This document shows, piece after piece, positions 1 through 13,200 of a DNA stretch of 30,393 nt; position 1 is the stretch's first letter; every line of letters begins with the position of its first letter. The DNA lies in NCBI GenBank assembly GCA_014904845.1, contig MU119674.1, positions 1-30,393 of the forward strand. The letters are read 5' to 3'. A program made the position numbers and the translations under genes. Under the pieces are notes generated by a model. It was not told where the DNA came from. It worked only from the letters and a program-made list of their open reading frames with translations, and searched no databases. This DNA is from Acephala macrosclerotiorum. Lineage: Eukaryota > Ascomycota > Leotiomycetes > Helotiales > Mollisiaceae.

Positions 1-3000
1 TTTTTTTTTTTTTAAATATTTTTTATAATTCGTACGCGATTATTTTCTCGATTTTACGCGTATACAAATTTTTTTATTTTTTTTTATTTTATTTTTATTC
101 GTTTTAAATTCGTTAACGATTTTAATAAATTGAACGTTTTATTTTTATTATAATAAACAATATTTGTATTTTACGTATTACAAACGAAAAAACGATTTTA
201 TTAAATAAAAATTCTAATATTTATTTTTTGAATTTTACGAATATATTTTAAATTAATTAATATTTTTTCAATTTCTCAAATTAAATCTTTTTTTTAAAAA
301 AAATATCGTATAAAATTTATGTTTTTCGAATTATATTTTTTTGTATACGATTAAACTCGTTAACAATTACGAAATCGTCGATTTAATTATAAAATCGTTT
401 TTTTATTATTGTTTTTTTATTATCGTTATTATACTTTAAATTGCAATTATTATTTTTACTAGTTTTTTCGTTTCTTTTTTACTAGTACGTAATATTAATT
501 TATTAAATTTAATAGTTTTAAATTGATTTTAAAAGTTCGTTTTTAATTTAATAACGAATATTAACGATTTATTAAAATTTATTTTTATATTATATTTCTA
601 TTAGTTTTTCTTTTTTTTTACTCGTTAATTATATGAAATACAATACGAGTTTCGATTTATATAATTATTTGAATTTTAATAATTATTATTTTTATAATAA
701 TCGTTTAAAAAATCAATAATTATAATTATTATTTGTATTGAAATTAAATAATATTCGACGTATAATACAATAAATATTTTTTTTTATATTTTAATATTTT
801 ACAAAATTTATAATTAATATATTTAAAAATCAATAAATAGAAATTTAATCATAAATATTTTTATTTTAAAATTAATTACTAATATCTTTTTATATATTTA
901 TACGATTATATTTATATATTTTTAAAAAATATTATTTTAAAAATAAATATTAAAATTAAATATTTGTTTTAATCTAATAAAAAAATATATAATATCGCGC
1001 GTAATATAATTATTATATATTTTATTTAAAATATATATATTGTTATCGAATTTATTGATTATCGTATTATAAAAATTAAATAAATAAAAATCGTTAATCT
1101 CGTAATAATATTTATATTAATTATTTTTAAATTTGTTTTATTTACAATTATAAAATAATATTACGAATTTCAATATAATTTTATTTAAATCAAATTTACT
1201 ATAAAAAGTAATTAAATTAAAATTTATTAATAGCGATCTCAATAATAATATTTTATAAATTTTTAATAATAATTTTTAATCGATAATTGATTTTTTATAA
1301 TTAATATTATTATTTTTAAAAAATTTTTAATATTTAAAAATAATTATAATTATTATTTTATTCGTTTATAAATTTCAATTATTATTTTCCGAGAATAATA
1401 AAATCGATATTATTACTATTTAATAATTAAACTTTTTACAAAAAATATTCGAATTTTATACGAAAATTAATATTACAATCGTAAAAAATATTTATTTTTT
1501 GAACGTTTATTAAATATTTATAAAATTTCGAAAAATAGAATTTAATTTTAAATATAATTTAAATATTAAACTTTTTATCGTTTTTCAATATAAAAATTAG
1601 TATTTTAATAAATATAAAATCGTCGTCGAAATTAAAATTTATAATATTTATTAGTATTTACAATTAAATAATTTACGTAATTTAAAAACTTTATATAATA
1701 AAACGATTAATTAACGAATTTAAATACGTATTTAAAAAAAGTAATAATATTATTATAATTTTTAAAAGTTTTTATAAAGTGTTTATTATATTAATATTAA
1801 TTATAAAAATTGTAATTTGAAATATTGTATTTATATTTATTTGAATTTATTATATATTTATTATTTTATCGCTATCAAATAATAATTGTATTAAAATTTA
1901 TATTAATACTATTATTATTAACTCGTTTTTACTATTATTAATTTCGAATAATTTTTATTTTTTCGTGTACTTTATTTGAAAAAAAAATTTCTATATAAAC
2001 TTTAATATTATTATTATTATAATTTGTAATTCTTCGATTTTTTTATTATTAATTAATATTTCGATTATTATATTCAATCTCTAGTTTTTAGTTTTTATTT
2101 TAAACAATAATAATTTTTATTTTAATTATTATATATTAATAAATCAAATTAATAATTAGTGTTTAATATTAATAAAAAATAGTAATAGATTTAATATCAG
2201 ATTTTGATCTAATTATAAATATAAATTGAAAATAAATACAATAAATTCTCAAGAAACTAATTCTCAAAATTATTTTATTATTTTATTAATATTTAATAAT
2301 TTCGAAAAACGATATTTATATATATATTTATTAAATTTTTTTTTTTCTTTTTTATTATTTTTTTTTTTGCGAATATTCGTATTATTATTAACTTTTGTAT
2401 TATTACAAATTATTTATTTGTAATATTCAATATTGTAATTTTTATTTTATTTTATATACTCGATTTAATTTACAAAAATCGATTTTTGTACTATTTATTT
2501 CTTTGATTTTATTACTTTTTTTCAAATTTTTTTTTATTACGCATTATTAATTTCTTTTTTTTTTATATGTAAATTCTATTATTTGTATATATTTAAAATA
2601 AAATTAATTCGTATTTTTAATTGTTTTATTTTATAATTATATTCAATCAAATTATAATTCGAATCAATTTATATTATTTATATTTTTAAATTTTCTATTT
2701 TATATCGAATCGTATTCTAAATCGTACTTTTAAGATTTTATATATAAATACAATTTTTTTCGCGATTTAATATTGTAATTATTCGAATTTTAATTTATAT
2801 CGATTTAAAATTGAATTTAATATATTCAATTTTTTTTTTTTTATATTTAATCAAATATTTTTTTATATTTTTATTTACATATTATTATTATTCTAATAAT
2901 TATATAAAACTTACGATTTTTTTATTAATAATTATTATTATTTTTCAATTTTATATTTATTCGTTATATAATATTATACGTATTTCAATTCAATAAATAC

Positions 3001-5764
3001 GTATAATAAAAATAATTATAATAAGAAAAAAAAATCGCTAAAATTATTTTAAATAAAAATAATACGAATTAATAAATTAAAAATTTTATTTTTATTTTTA
3101 TTTTTAAACATTTTTATAATATTAATAAATTTTTAATTATTATTAATAATTTATAATTTTTAAAATTTAATAATATTTTATTAATCGATTTTTGAGTTTT
3201 TGTATAAATATAAACGAAATAATATATTTATTATAATTATTAATTATTTAATATAAAATCTAATAAATAGTATTATAATAAAAAAAAAATATAGTAATTT
3301 TAAATTAATTATTTTATTTATTTCGTTTTAAATAATAATTTTTAAATCGATTAAACGATATTCGATTTTACGTTCGACGTATTAATAATTTTTTTTTTTT
3401 TTTTTATTAATTATTATAATAATAATACAAATTCTAAAAAGTTCAATTTATTTAACGTAAATTATATATCGATAAATATCGTTATTTTAAATTGTATATA
3501 TTATCGATTTATTTTTTTCAATTATTTAAAATATTAAAATTTTATTAAATAATTTATTTACGATAAATCGATAAAAAATAAAAAAATTCGTATTACGAAT
3601 AATTGTAATTTTTATTAAAAGACTAATAATAATTAAAATTTAAAAATTTTAAAAGATTTTTTATTTAAATAAATTGAATTTATTTAAAATAAAAATTTTA
3701 TAATAAAGTTTTTTCGTATTGTATATAGTATTATTAATCGTAAGAATTTTTAATTAATATTAATTAAAATTAATAAACAATTACAAGTATATATTAAAAA
3801 ATAAAAAAATAAAAATATTAAATAATAATCGAATTATAAAAATAATAAAAAAATTATATTAAAAATAGAAATATTAAATTTATAAATATAAAAAAATAAT
3901 TAAAATAAAAAATTCGTTATCGTTTACGATTTTAATTACGTTTTTCGATTATAAAAACAAATTGTACGAATAAAATATATTAATTTTTATTAATTAATTA
4001 TTATTTAATTTTTTTTAAATTAATTCGTTTTTATATTTATATTATTATTATTATCAATATATAAAACATTATAATATTTTATAATATTTTTTTAATTTAT
4101 TAAATATATAAAATAAAATTTAAATAATTTTATTTATTAAAGAAAATTATAAACGAGTATTTAATTAATATAATATTAAAAATTAAAAAAAAAAATTTTC
4201 AATATATTTATATCGAAAAAATCTAATAAATTTTTAAGTATTTCTATACTAATTTCAATTAAAATATATTAATCGTTCTCGATTTTAATAAAACGAAAAA
4301 ACGATTCAAAAACGTAATATTATTTAATTTTATAAATTTAAAATTTTAATTATTAAAAAAAATAATAAATCTTTTCGTTTTTAATCGTTTATATAAAAAA
4401 TTTATATTATTTTTTATTATAATTTGTAATTTAAAATAATTCGAGATTATCGTTATTATTAATAATAAAAATAATATAATTTTTAATTATTTTATAAAAA
4501 TTTATTGTATTTTTTATATTCAATTTTTCGTTTTTATCGTTTTTATAAAAAAATATTTTAATCGAATAATTTATTACGTTAAAATTATTAAATTTTAAAA
4601 ATATAATTTATTTTATATATATTTTATTATTAAAATATTTTTTTTTTTATATTTTATTAAATTGTATATATTTTTATTATACGTTTATTTAATTGATTAA
4701 CGTTTTTTTTTTATAATTGTATTTGAAAATTAATAAAATAAATATTAATTAAATTATTTTAAAACGTTTATTAAATGAAAAAAAGAATTTAAAATTTTAT
4801 AAAATTATTAAACAATATATAATATATTTAAAAAATTATTTCAAATAAAAATTCGATAAATTGTAATTTTATTATAATAATACGAAAAAATGCGATTAAT
4901 ATATTTATAATTTTTTTTAGTTTTTATAAAAGTATAATTTTGTAAATAATATTAAAAAAAAATATTTTTAATAAATTTCGTTTTATATTTTAATTTTATT
5001 AAAATTTATAAATTATTATTTAAATATCGATTTATATTTCAATTTTAATATTATATTGTATTTGTTTAAATATTTTTATAAGAAATCGAATATTGTTAAA
5101 TATATTATTTTTAATAAAATAAATAACAATATTTCAAAGTTTAATAATTTCTAATTAACTCGATAATTTTTATTTAATAAAATTATTTGAAAAATTATAA
5201 ATTTTTATATTGCGTATTATATATTAATAATTTATTTTATTAGTTTATATTTAGAAAATAAATAATTAAAATAAATATTTTATTAAAAAAAAGTTTTTAA
5301 TATTATAAAATTAATTATTTACTTTAATTGATTACGAAAAATAATATTCGATTAATTTATTATTTTCGATTTTTATATTAAATTTTTTTGTATTTTTATT
5401 ATTAATAAACTTTACGAGAATTTAAAAAATAGAAAATAATAAATTGAGATTTAAAATAAAAAAATCACGCGATTATTTGTAATTACTAAAAAAAAAAAAA
5501 AAAAATTAATTATTATTTATTTTTATTTTATAATATTAATAATAAAAAATTGTATTATTTTAAATATTTATTTTTACGATTTTTAATTAAATCGTTTGTA
5601 AAACTTCGTATAATTAATAAAATAATTTATTTTTTTATTAAATTATATATAAAAATCGAAATTTATTTTAAAATAATAAAAAAATATTTTTTATTATATA
5701 AAAAACAATAAATTAAAATGATTTATTTATATAATTACGTTTTTTATTTATAGAATTAATAATA

Positions 5765-5809
5765 ATATTTAATTATATTTTTTTTAAATATTTAATTATA
5801 TTTTTTTAA
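5765..5809. repeat. Short tandem duplication, period 22-23 bp
   Basis: Two adjacent copies of a unit of the form ATATTTAATTATATTT plus a T-run and AA differ only in the length of the T-run. A third partial ATATTT follows. This looks like replication slippage or a decayed minisatellite. In such AT-rich DNA a short match like this could partly be chance. Confidence 0.45.
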
Positions 5810-7503
5810 ATATTTAAAATTTATTTATTTACGAATTTATAATAAATTATATTAATATAAATTATAAAAATTAAAAAAAACGCGTTTTTTTAATATTAAT
5901 TACTATTTAAAGTTTTATAATTCGAGTTTTACGAAAATTAAATTTTTAAATATAAAAAAACATACTTTTGAATTTATTATTATTTTCGATTTTTTTTTAA
6001 TTTAATAAAACTTTTTATAACGAGAAATCGATAATTATAAATAAATTTTTAATAATAAATAATAAAAAATTTATTAATAATTACAAAAAAAAAAAAAAAA
6101 TAGTAATAAATTAATAAAATATATATTTATTGAAAAAAAAAAAATTAATCGAAATAAAATTTTTATTATAAATATATTAATTTCTAAGTACAAACTCTAA
6201 AAAGAAATTATTATTCTTATTAAAACGATAAAATTATTTGTAATATATTACGATCGAAAAATAATAATATATTTTTATTTTAATATATTTATTAATCAAA
6301 TTATAATAATTTGCAAATATTGAATTTTTTTTATTAATTATTACATCGAATTAATACGAATCATTAAATTTATTATTTAAAAAAAAATATCGATAATTTA
6401 TAAAATGAATATTAAAATTGTAAACGTTTAATTAAAAGTTTTTATAAATAATAATAATTTGTTTGAAAAAATTTTATTCGTTGAAATTAGAAATTTCGAA
6501 TAAATCGTTTTTATAATTAAATATAATAATACTTAAAATATTATTCGAATTTTTATTATTATTTTTATTATTTGAAAATTTTTTCGTTTATTTTTTTTAT
6601 ATTAATCGATACAAAATATTAAAAATATAAAATAATATAATTATATTAACAATATTCGAAAAAATAAAAAATAAAAATTTATTATTAAATTACAATATAT
6701 TAAAAATACTAAAAATCTCGAAATAATATTCAAAAAAAAATTTCTTTTAAAAATATTTTTTTAATCAATTATTTATATTAAATAAATTTTTTTTTTATAT
6801 TAAATAAATACGTAAATAAAATTAATATTATTATATTTAATCGATTATACGTATTTAAAAAAACGTATTACGAGTTTAATTTCATTAAAAAAAATAATAA
6901 AATATTTAATATTTATATTATAATTTTAAAAAATTATTTATTTAAATTGTATAATTTTAAAATACTATCGAATTAATTCAAATTAAAAAAAATATATATT
7001 TGTATTATTATACGAAATTTGAACTTAAAAAAGCAATTAATAAAAAATATTAAAATTATTATTTGAAATTTGCAAAAGTATTTTATCGTTATACAAATTT
7101 TAAATAAAAACAATTACGAGATTTTAAATAATAAAATTATTTTTGAATTCAATTTAAATAATTTTAATTAAATTATATAATAATTTCAATTTTCATTAAA
7201 ATTAATTTATATTACGATTTTTAATTTTTATTAAAATTTAATATTAAATCGAATAATTTTCGATTTTAAAATTAAAATTTTCGTATATAAATAATTATAT
7301 ATAATTTTAATAAAAATTAAAAATCGTTTTAATAAATTAATTTTTTATAGTAAAAATAATTTTAAATACGAAATAATTAATATCGTTATATAACGATTTT
7401 TAATAAACTCAAAAAAAATATTAAAAATAACAAATAATATTCTATAAAATAAACATTTTATTATAATATTAAAAAATCGAAAAAAAAACAATAAATCGAT
7501 CGA

Positions 7504-7527
7504 TTTTAAATTAATATTAATTTAAAA
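7504..7527. repeat. Perfect 24-bp AT palindrome
   Basis: The left arm TTTTAAATTAAT is followed directly by its reverse complement ATTAATTTAAAA, with no spacer. It could extrude as a cruciform. It lies about 90 bp before the minisatellite at 7616-7800 and uses the same ATTAAT and TTTTAAA words, so it may be a relic of the same array. No function can be assigned. Confidence 0.6.
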
Positions 7528-7615
7528 TATCTCGATTTATTTATTATATTAAAATATATAAATTCAAAAATAATTATTTAAAACAATCGATTTAATTAAA
7601 TATAATTATTTTTAT

Positions 7616-7800
7616 CAATTGATTAAAAATAATCAATTTTAAAATTAATCGATCAAAAATAATCGTTTTTAAAACTAATTAATTAAAATAATCACTTTTA
7701 TTAATTAATTAAAAACAATTAATTTTAAAATCAATCGATTAAAACAATCGATTAAAAATAATCGACTTTGAAATTAATTAATTAAAAATAATTATTTTAT
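7616..7800. repeat. Degenerate minisatellite, about 6 units of ~30 bp
   Basis: Units begin near 7616, 7647, 7677, 7703, 7733 and 7776. Each follows the pattern AATYRATTAAAAATAATC followed by a TTTTAAAAT-like tail. Unit length varies from about 26 to 43 bp; the fifth contains an internal partial duplication. Positions that differ among units are mostly C/T or G/A (for example AATCGATT against AATTAATT), which is what directional C-to-T decay of an originally more uniform array would give. The array ends in ordinary AT-rich DNA at 7801. Confidence 0.75.
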
Positions 7801-8939
7801 TATAATTCATAAATTAATAATTTGTATATTTATTAAATTTTGAATTTTGTTTTTTTGTTTATTATTATAATTATATTTAATTTTATAATATAATTATTTA
7901 TATTCGTAATTTTATTATTAATTATTATTTTTTATTTTATTAATATTTATTTACTCTTTTTTTATTTTAATAATATATTTCTATTTTTTAAACAAATTAT
8001 TTTTATTTTATTTTTATTTTTATTTCAATTAATTTCTTTTGTATCAATTTTTTCTTTTTAAATAAATAAAATTACAATTTAAAAATTTATTTTATATTAT
8101 TATTTTTAACGTATTATTATACTCGAATTTTATTAACGAATATTATTATTATATTACAATTAATTTCAAATAAAATATAATCGATCTTACGAAAATTTTT
8201 AATAATTATTTGTATTTTTACAATTAATCGAAATAATATATAAACTCTTTTTTTTTTAATTAACAATTGTATGTTTACAATTAATATATCAATTTTTTCT
8301 TAGAAAATATTAATTTCAAAATATATTAATTCAAATAAATTAATTTTCGTAATAAAATTAAAGAATTTAATTTTTAATTTATTTATTACTTTAAAAAAAT
8401 AAATAATTTTCAAAGATTATTCGCGTATTAATTCTAAAAAATCTAATAATATTACTTTTAAATTATATTCATAAAATCGTTTATTATTAACGAGTATTAA
8501 AATAATAATATTATTAATTAATTTATTTAATATATAAATTAAATTTATTTTAATTGTATTATCAATTTTAATACATTTAATAAAAAAAAAATTTTTTATC
8601 GTATAAAACGTATATAGTAATATTTATATATATTTTATTCGTTATACGATTATTATTATAATTTGATTTTCTTTTAACGTTTTACATATAAATAATATAA
8701 AAATACTAAAATAAATTCGTATTTTAATAAAGTTTTTTTTACGTGTATAATTAAAATATATATCGTATTATAAAATTTTGATTTACTAGTTTTATAAAAA
8801 CTTTAAAATAAAAAATATAATTAATAAATTGAATTTTTTTTGATTTTTTTGAGTAAATAATTAATAATATTTCAATATATATATATAAATATAATTTATT
8901 TTATTTTGAATATTTTGTTCTAATAATAAAAATAATATT

Positions 8940-9041
8940 AATTTTTAATTTATAATAAATTTGTTTATTTTTTTGATTTTAAATATATTTAATTTTTAAT
9001 CTATAATAAATTTATTTACTTTTTCGATTTTAAATTTATTT
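8940..9041. repeat. 51-bp tandem duplication, two copies
   Basis: Copy 1 (8940-8990) and copy 2 (8991-9041) align over 51 bp without gaps, with five differences. Four are transitions: T/C at three sites and G/A at one, with one transition sitting in a TTGA/TCGA pair. One is an A/T transversion. The excess of transitions is consistent with RIP-type decay after duplication. No coding capacity. Confidence 0.85.
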
Positions 9042-9967
9042 AATAATATAATAAAATTTCAATTAAATAAAATTAAATATCGAATTTTAATAATTAAAAA
9101 ATTTAATATTAAAATTGAAAAATACGAATTTAAATAAATTATTTGAAAAAAAAAAAAAAAATACAAATAAACGTAAAAAGTAAATAAAACAAATAATCGA
9201 TTTTTTAGATTATAATTTCAATATATTACAATTTCAATTTAATATTAATTTTTTTCGGTTTAAAATTTAATATTAATATTTTATTATAAATTTACAAAAT
9301 TTTTTTAATTATTTTTACGATTTTTTAAATCAAATTTTATTTCGATAATTTTTTTTTAATTTTTTATTTCGATTTTAATATTTTTATTTTTGTTTATAAT
9401 TGTTTTTATTTAATTTCAATTAAAATAACAAATTTAAACAAAATATTAAAAAAAAATAATTAGAAATTTCTAAAATAAAATAATATTAAAATTATTATTT
9501 CAATTACGTTTATATAATTTATTAAAAAATTACGATTTACAATTTTCAAAAAATAATATTTTTTTTAATAAATATAAACTATTTATAATTAACAAATTTT
9601 AAATTGAATTTATTACAAAAAAATTACATATATAAATAATAAATAATTTGAATTTAATTTAAACAAATTTAAATTTTTTAAATATAATTCGAAATTTCGT
9701 TTTTCAAATATAATTCAAATTTTATTAAAATATATAAAATACTAATTATTTTTTTCGTAATTATTATATTATTTACTTTTAAGTCTATTATTAAATTATT
9801 TAATAATTCGATCAATATTTCAAATTATATATTTCAATTTTATATTATTTGAATTATTATTAAATTAATACTAATTTTTTGCAATTTTAATAAATTATTT
9901 TTAAATTCGTAATCGATTGAAATCGGTATTTTTATATACGATTTCAAAGATCAAAATATAAATATTC

Positions 9968-9971
9968 GTAC
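9968..9971. repeat. Left target-site duplication of solo LTR 1 (GTAC)
   Basis: GTAC lies immediately before the TGTAG start of the 254-bp island and is repeated exactly after its CCACA end at 10226-10229. Four-base duplications are within the range made by LTR-retrotransposon integrases. GTAC is itself a palindrome, so the match is only four bases of evidence. Confidence 0.7.
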
Positions 9972-10225
9972 TGTAGAAAAGCAATGGAGCACAAAGCAAA
10001 AAGGCCCAACCGTAGGTCAGTTCGTCTTAGCCAGTGGGCTAGACTCATTCGAAGTAATCCGTAATCCGTAAATCAATCAATCAGTCAGAGTAGAAGTAGA
10101 AAGGGTTGTTGATTAGTCTATGGTGAGCGAAAGCTCCTTATGTACTAGAAGACACGTGACCAGCACTGCTCTCGAAACTAGCTATTTACAAGGATTTTGA
10201 AGGGAGAGCATATAGCTCTACCACA
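9972..10225. mobile_element. Solo LTR 1 of an LTR retrotransposon (254 bp)
   Basis: This segment has ordinary base composition (roughly 45% G+C by eye) with abrupt edges against DNA of about 10% G+C. It begins TGTAG and ends CTACCACA, giving the canonical TG...CA ends with a TGT/ACA inversion, and is flanked by GTAC direct repeats. It has no open frame of note, and no primer-binding site, polypurine tract or second LTR adjoins it, so the internal region was probably lost by LTR-LTR recombination. Inside are a GAGC-GAAA-GCTC mini-hairpin (10125-10136), a short hairpin AGAGC...GCTCT near the 3' end (10205-10219), a doubled TCCGTAA word and a CACGTG hexamer (10153-10158). Many CpA and TpG steps survive, so it shows no RIP; this is expected of a single short copy or a recent insertion. 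The transcriptional orientation and the superfamily (Ty3 or Ty1 type) cannot be decided. A short non-autonomous (TRIM-like) parent is also possible. Confidence 0.75.
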
Positions 10226-10229
10226 GTAC
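10226..10229. repeat. Right target-site duplication of solo LTR 1 (GTAC)
   Basis: Exact copy of the four bases preceding the element at 9968-9971. The AT-rich sequence resumes directly after it. Confidence 0.7.
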
Positions 10230-13200
10230 TCGATTTAATTTTTTTTACGATTACAATAATATATTTATAATTAATGCGATTATTATTAATATTATTTTGT
10301 TTGAAAATATTAGTTTTTTATTATTATAATTGCGAAATTTTTTATTTATTAAATTTTTTAGTATTATTTAATTGTTTATTACTACAAAATACAAATTTTT
10401 TTTTTTAATTATTATAATTCAAATAAGTTTTCTATTAATTTTAATAAAAACGAATAATTTTATTTTAATAATAATAATATAATTTTAAATAATTTGTTCG
10501 ATAAATTTTTATTATTCGAAAAATAATATAATAATACTAATAAAAATTTTAATATTGAAATTTTAATAAATTTTTTTTAATTTTAAATAATTAAATCGAT
10601 AAAAATTACTTTTATTAATAATTGAAAATTTTATAAACTAATCGTAATAAACGCGAATTTATCGATAATATTATCGCGAATAAATAAATATATAACGATT
10701 TAAATTTCTTAAATCATTATTTATTTTTTGTTTTTATTTCAATTTTTAATATATATTTTGTTTTCGCGTATTACTATAAATAATCGAAAACGATTTATAA
10801 GAAATTTATTTTAAAATATTAATAATATAATTTGAAAATTAAATTTGAAAATTTTTTTAAAATTATTTAAATTGTATAAAAATAAAATTATTAAATTTAT
10901 ATCGTTAAAATTAAACGTATTAATAATAAATACAATAAAAAATATATTATTAATAATTAAAATTTCGAGTAATTTTATACAAATTGTTATAATAAAAATA
11001 AAAAACTGAAAAAATATATTATTTTAAATAGTTTTTCGAGTAATATTTGTATTAATTATATTTTAATTCAAATAATAAAATGTTTTTTACGTTTTTACGA
11101 AAATAAAATTTATTTTGATTTTTAGTAATTCATTTGTATTAATAGTAATTATAACGATATTTAAAAACACTATTAAAAATTTTAAAATATTTCAATTTAT
11201 TAAATAATATTTTTAAAAAAATACGAAAAAAAAAAAAAAAAATTTCAAGTATATAATTTTAAAGATTACAAGTTATCAAACTATGAAAATAATATTTCAA
11301 ATAAATAAAAACGTTTTAAAAATTGATTTGACGATAAAATTCACTATTATTAATTATATTAATATTAAAAAAAATCAAAATATTATAGTATTAATTTTTT
11401 CGTGTTTTTGTTTTATTCGAGATTATTTTATTTAAAAATCTTTTATTAATTCTATTAATTCTTCGTTTTTTTTTTTACTTTAAATTTATTATTAATTTTA
11501 TTTCTCGATATAATTTTAATACTATTACTATAAAACGTTTTTTAAGATTTTCGAATTAATGTACTTCTAATAATTTTACAATTCGCGTGTTTTTTTTCGA
11601 TCAATTATTATTTTAAAAATTTGAAAAAAAAACGTTAAAACAATAGAAATTAAATTATTAAAAATAAATTAAAAAAAATATTTATTTTAAAAACTAGTAA
11701 TATATTATATTAACTTTTTTCAATTGTAAAAAATAATTCTAATAAAAAGAAAATAATATAAATTTATTTTATATAATAATAAATTGGTTTTTTTTTTAAA
11801 TTATTTCAATAATTTATAATTTTATTACAAAAATTATATATAATAAATTTTATATATTAATTTTATTATAAAACAAATATATTAAATATTTAAAATTATA
11901 TTAATATATTTTTTCGAAATAATTACTTTTATTATTTTTTATAAATCGTATTTCAAATTTTTAAAACGAACGTTTTTAATTTAATAATTATTTATTTCAA
12001 ATTCAATTTTTTTATTTCTTTTAATAATTACATTATTATATTTATATATTTTTATTAAAATTTTCGATTTATTTACGAATTTATTTTACTTTCTTTTTTC
12101 TTTTTATAATAAACTCGAAATATTCAAAATTTATTATATTTTTATTAAAAATTATAATTGTAATTTAAACGTTTTAAATTTTATCGTTTTAATAAAATTT
12201 TAACGTTCGTTTTTACGTTTTTTTACGACAATTAAAAAAGAGTAACGAAAATCTCGAAATTGTATTTTTACAATTTCGAAATAAAAAATAATTTGAAATA
12301 TATTATTATTACTCTCGAAATAATAAATTCTTTCAAAATTGTATTCGATTCTAAAAATATTTCAAAGATTTATATACTAATTATCGATATAATAAAAAGT
12401 AATTTCAATATTTATTTTAATATATATATCGTATTTTTTTTTTTTATTATTTTTAATATTTATTTAATAATAAATAATAATTCGATTAATATTTTATTCG
12501 ATTAATTTTATTTGACGTAAAAAATTGAATTATAAAAAAACTCGTTTAAAAAAAAAAATTGTTCGAAAAAAAATTACGACGAACAATTTAAATTACTTAT
12601 TAATTTAATTCGTTCTTTTGAAAAAAAAATAATATATTTAATAAAATATATAAATATTATTCGTAAATTGAATTTAAATTTGAATATTTTAATAAAAATA
12701 AAAATAAATATATAATTATTTTATAATAACATTTTATTTAATACGATTTATTATATAATCGAATCGATTTAATATTTATATTATATTCAAATAAAAAACA
12801 CAAAACGTTATAAAGATTTTAATATTTTTATATAATAAAAATATTTTTAAAATTATTAAATTTTATATTTATATTATTTATATTTTAAATATAAAATAAA
12901 AATAATATAAAATATAATAATTTTTTATAATAATATGTTTTTTTTAAATCGAATTTTATAAATTTTAATTATTCGATTATTAATATTTTAATAATTTTAT
13001 TATTTAATATAATATTTTAAAAAAGTTTTAAAATATATATAAATTTTTAAAAATAAATATATTTTTTTTTTAATTTGAATTATAATAATAAAATAATTAT
13101 ATTTCGATTTATTTTAAATTAAATTTATTATTAAAAATTTTTCGATTTTATTTTTATTTTTTATTACGTTTTTTATATATATAATTACTTTAATTTTTAA

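Larger units (their letters stand above)
1..9967. other. AT-rich gene-free block, RIP-like composition
   Basis: This block is almost pure A+T. A hand count of 601-1200 gives 31 C and 26 G in 600 bases (9.5% G+C), with C followed by G 15 times, by A 9 times, by T 7 times and by C never. Stop codons are dense in all frames and no reading frame shows protein-like composition. The two short frames at 2226-2423 and 2811-2996 encode runs of Phe, Leu, Ile and Tyr, as expected from T-rich DNA, so I do not call them genes. Long homopolymers occur at 3389-3405 (T17), 5488-5505 (A18), 6085-6100 (A16) and 9146-9161 (A16). Decayed repeats inside it are listed separately. No tRNA, rRNA or promoter signal was recognised. 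The likely origin is old transposon DNA destroyed by C-to-T mutation, but no parent element can be identified. Confidence 0.85.

Noticed and set aside
1..13. Telomere at the window start (T-run)
   Set aside because: It is a plain T13 run with no TTAGGG-type repeats on either strand at either end.
2226..2996. Two short plus-strand frames (2226-2423, 2811-2996) resembling small membrane proteins
   Set aside because: The hydrophobicity comes from T-rich DNA coding for Phe, Leu, Ile and Tyr. Neighbouring DNA has the same composition without open frames.
7616..7800. CRISPR array (about 30-bp repeating units)
   Set aside because: The units are contiguous with no unique spacers, are degenerate and vary in length, and no cas gene is present. 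It is a minisatellite.
12260..12505. Longest open frame in the window (81 codons, plus strand)
   Set aside because: It starts at TTG, has only low-complexity Ile/Asn/Phe/Tyr content, follows the local base composition and has no recognisable domain. One frame of this length is plausible by chance in 30 kb.
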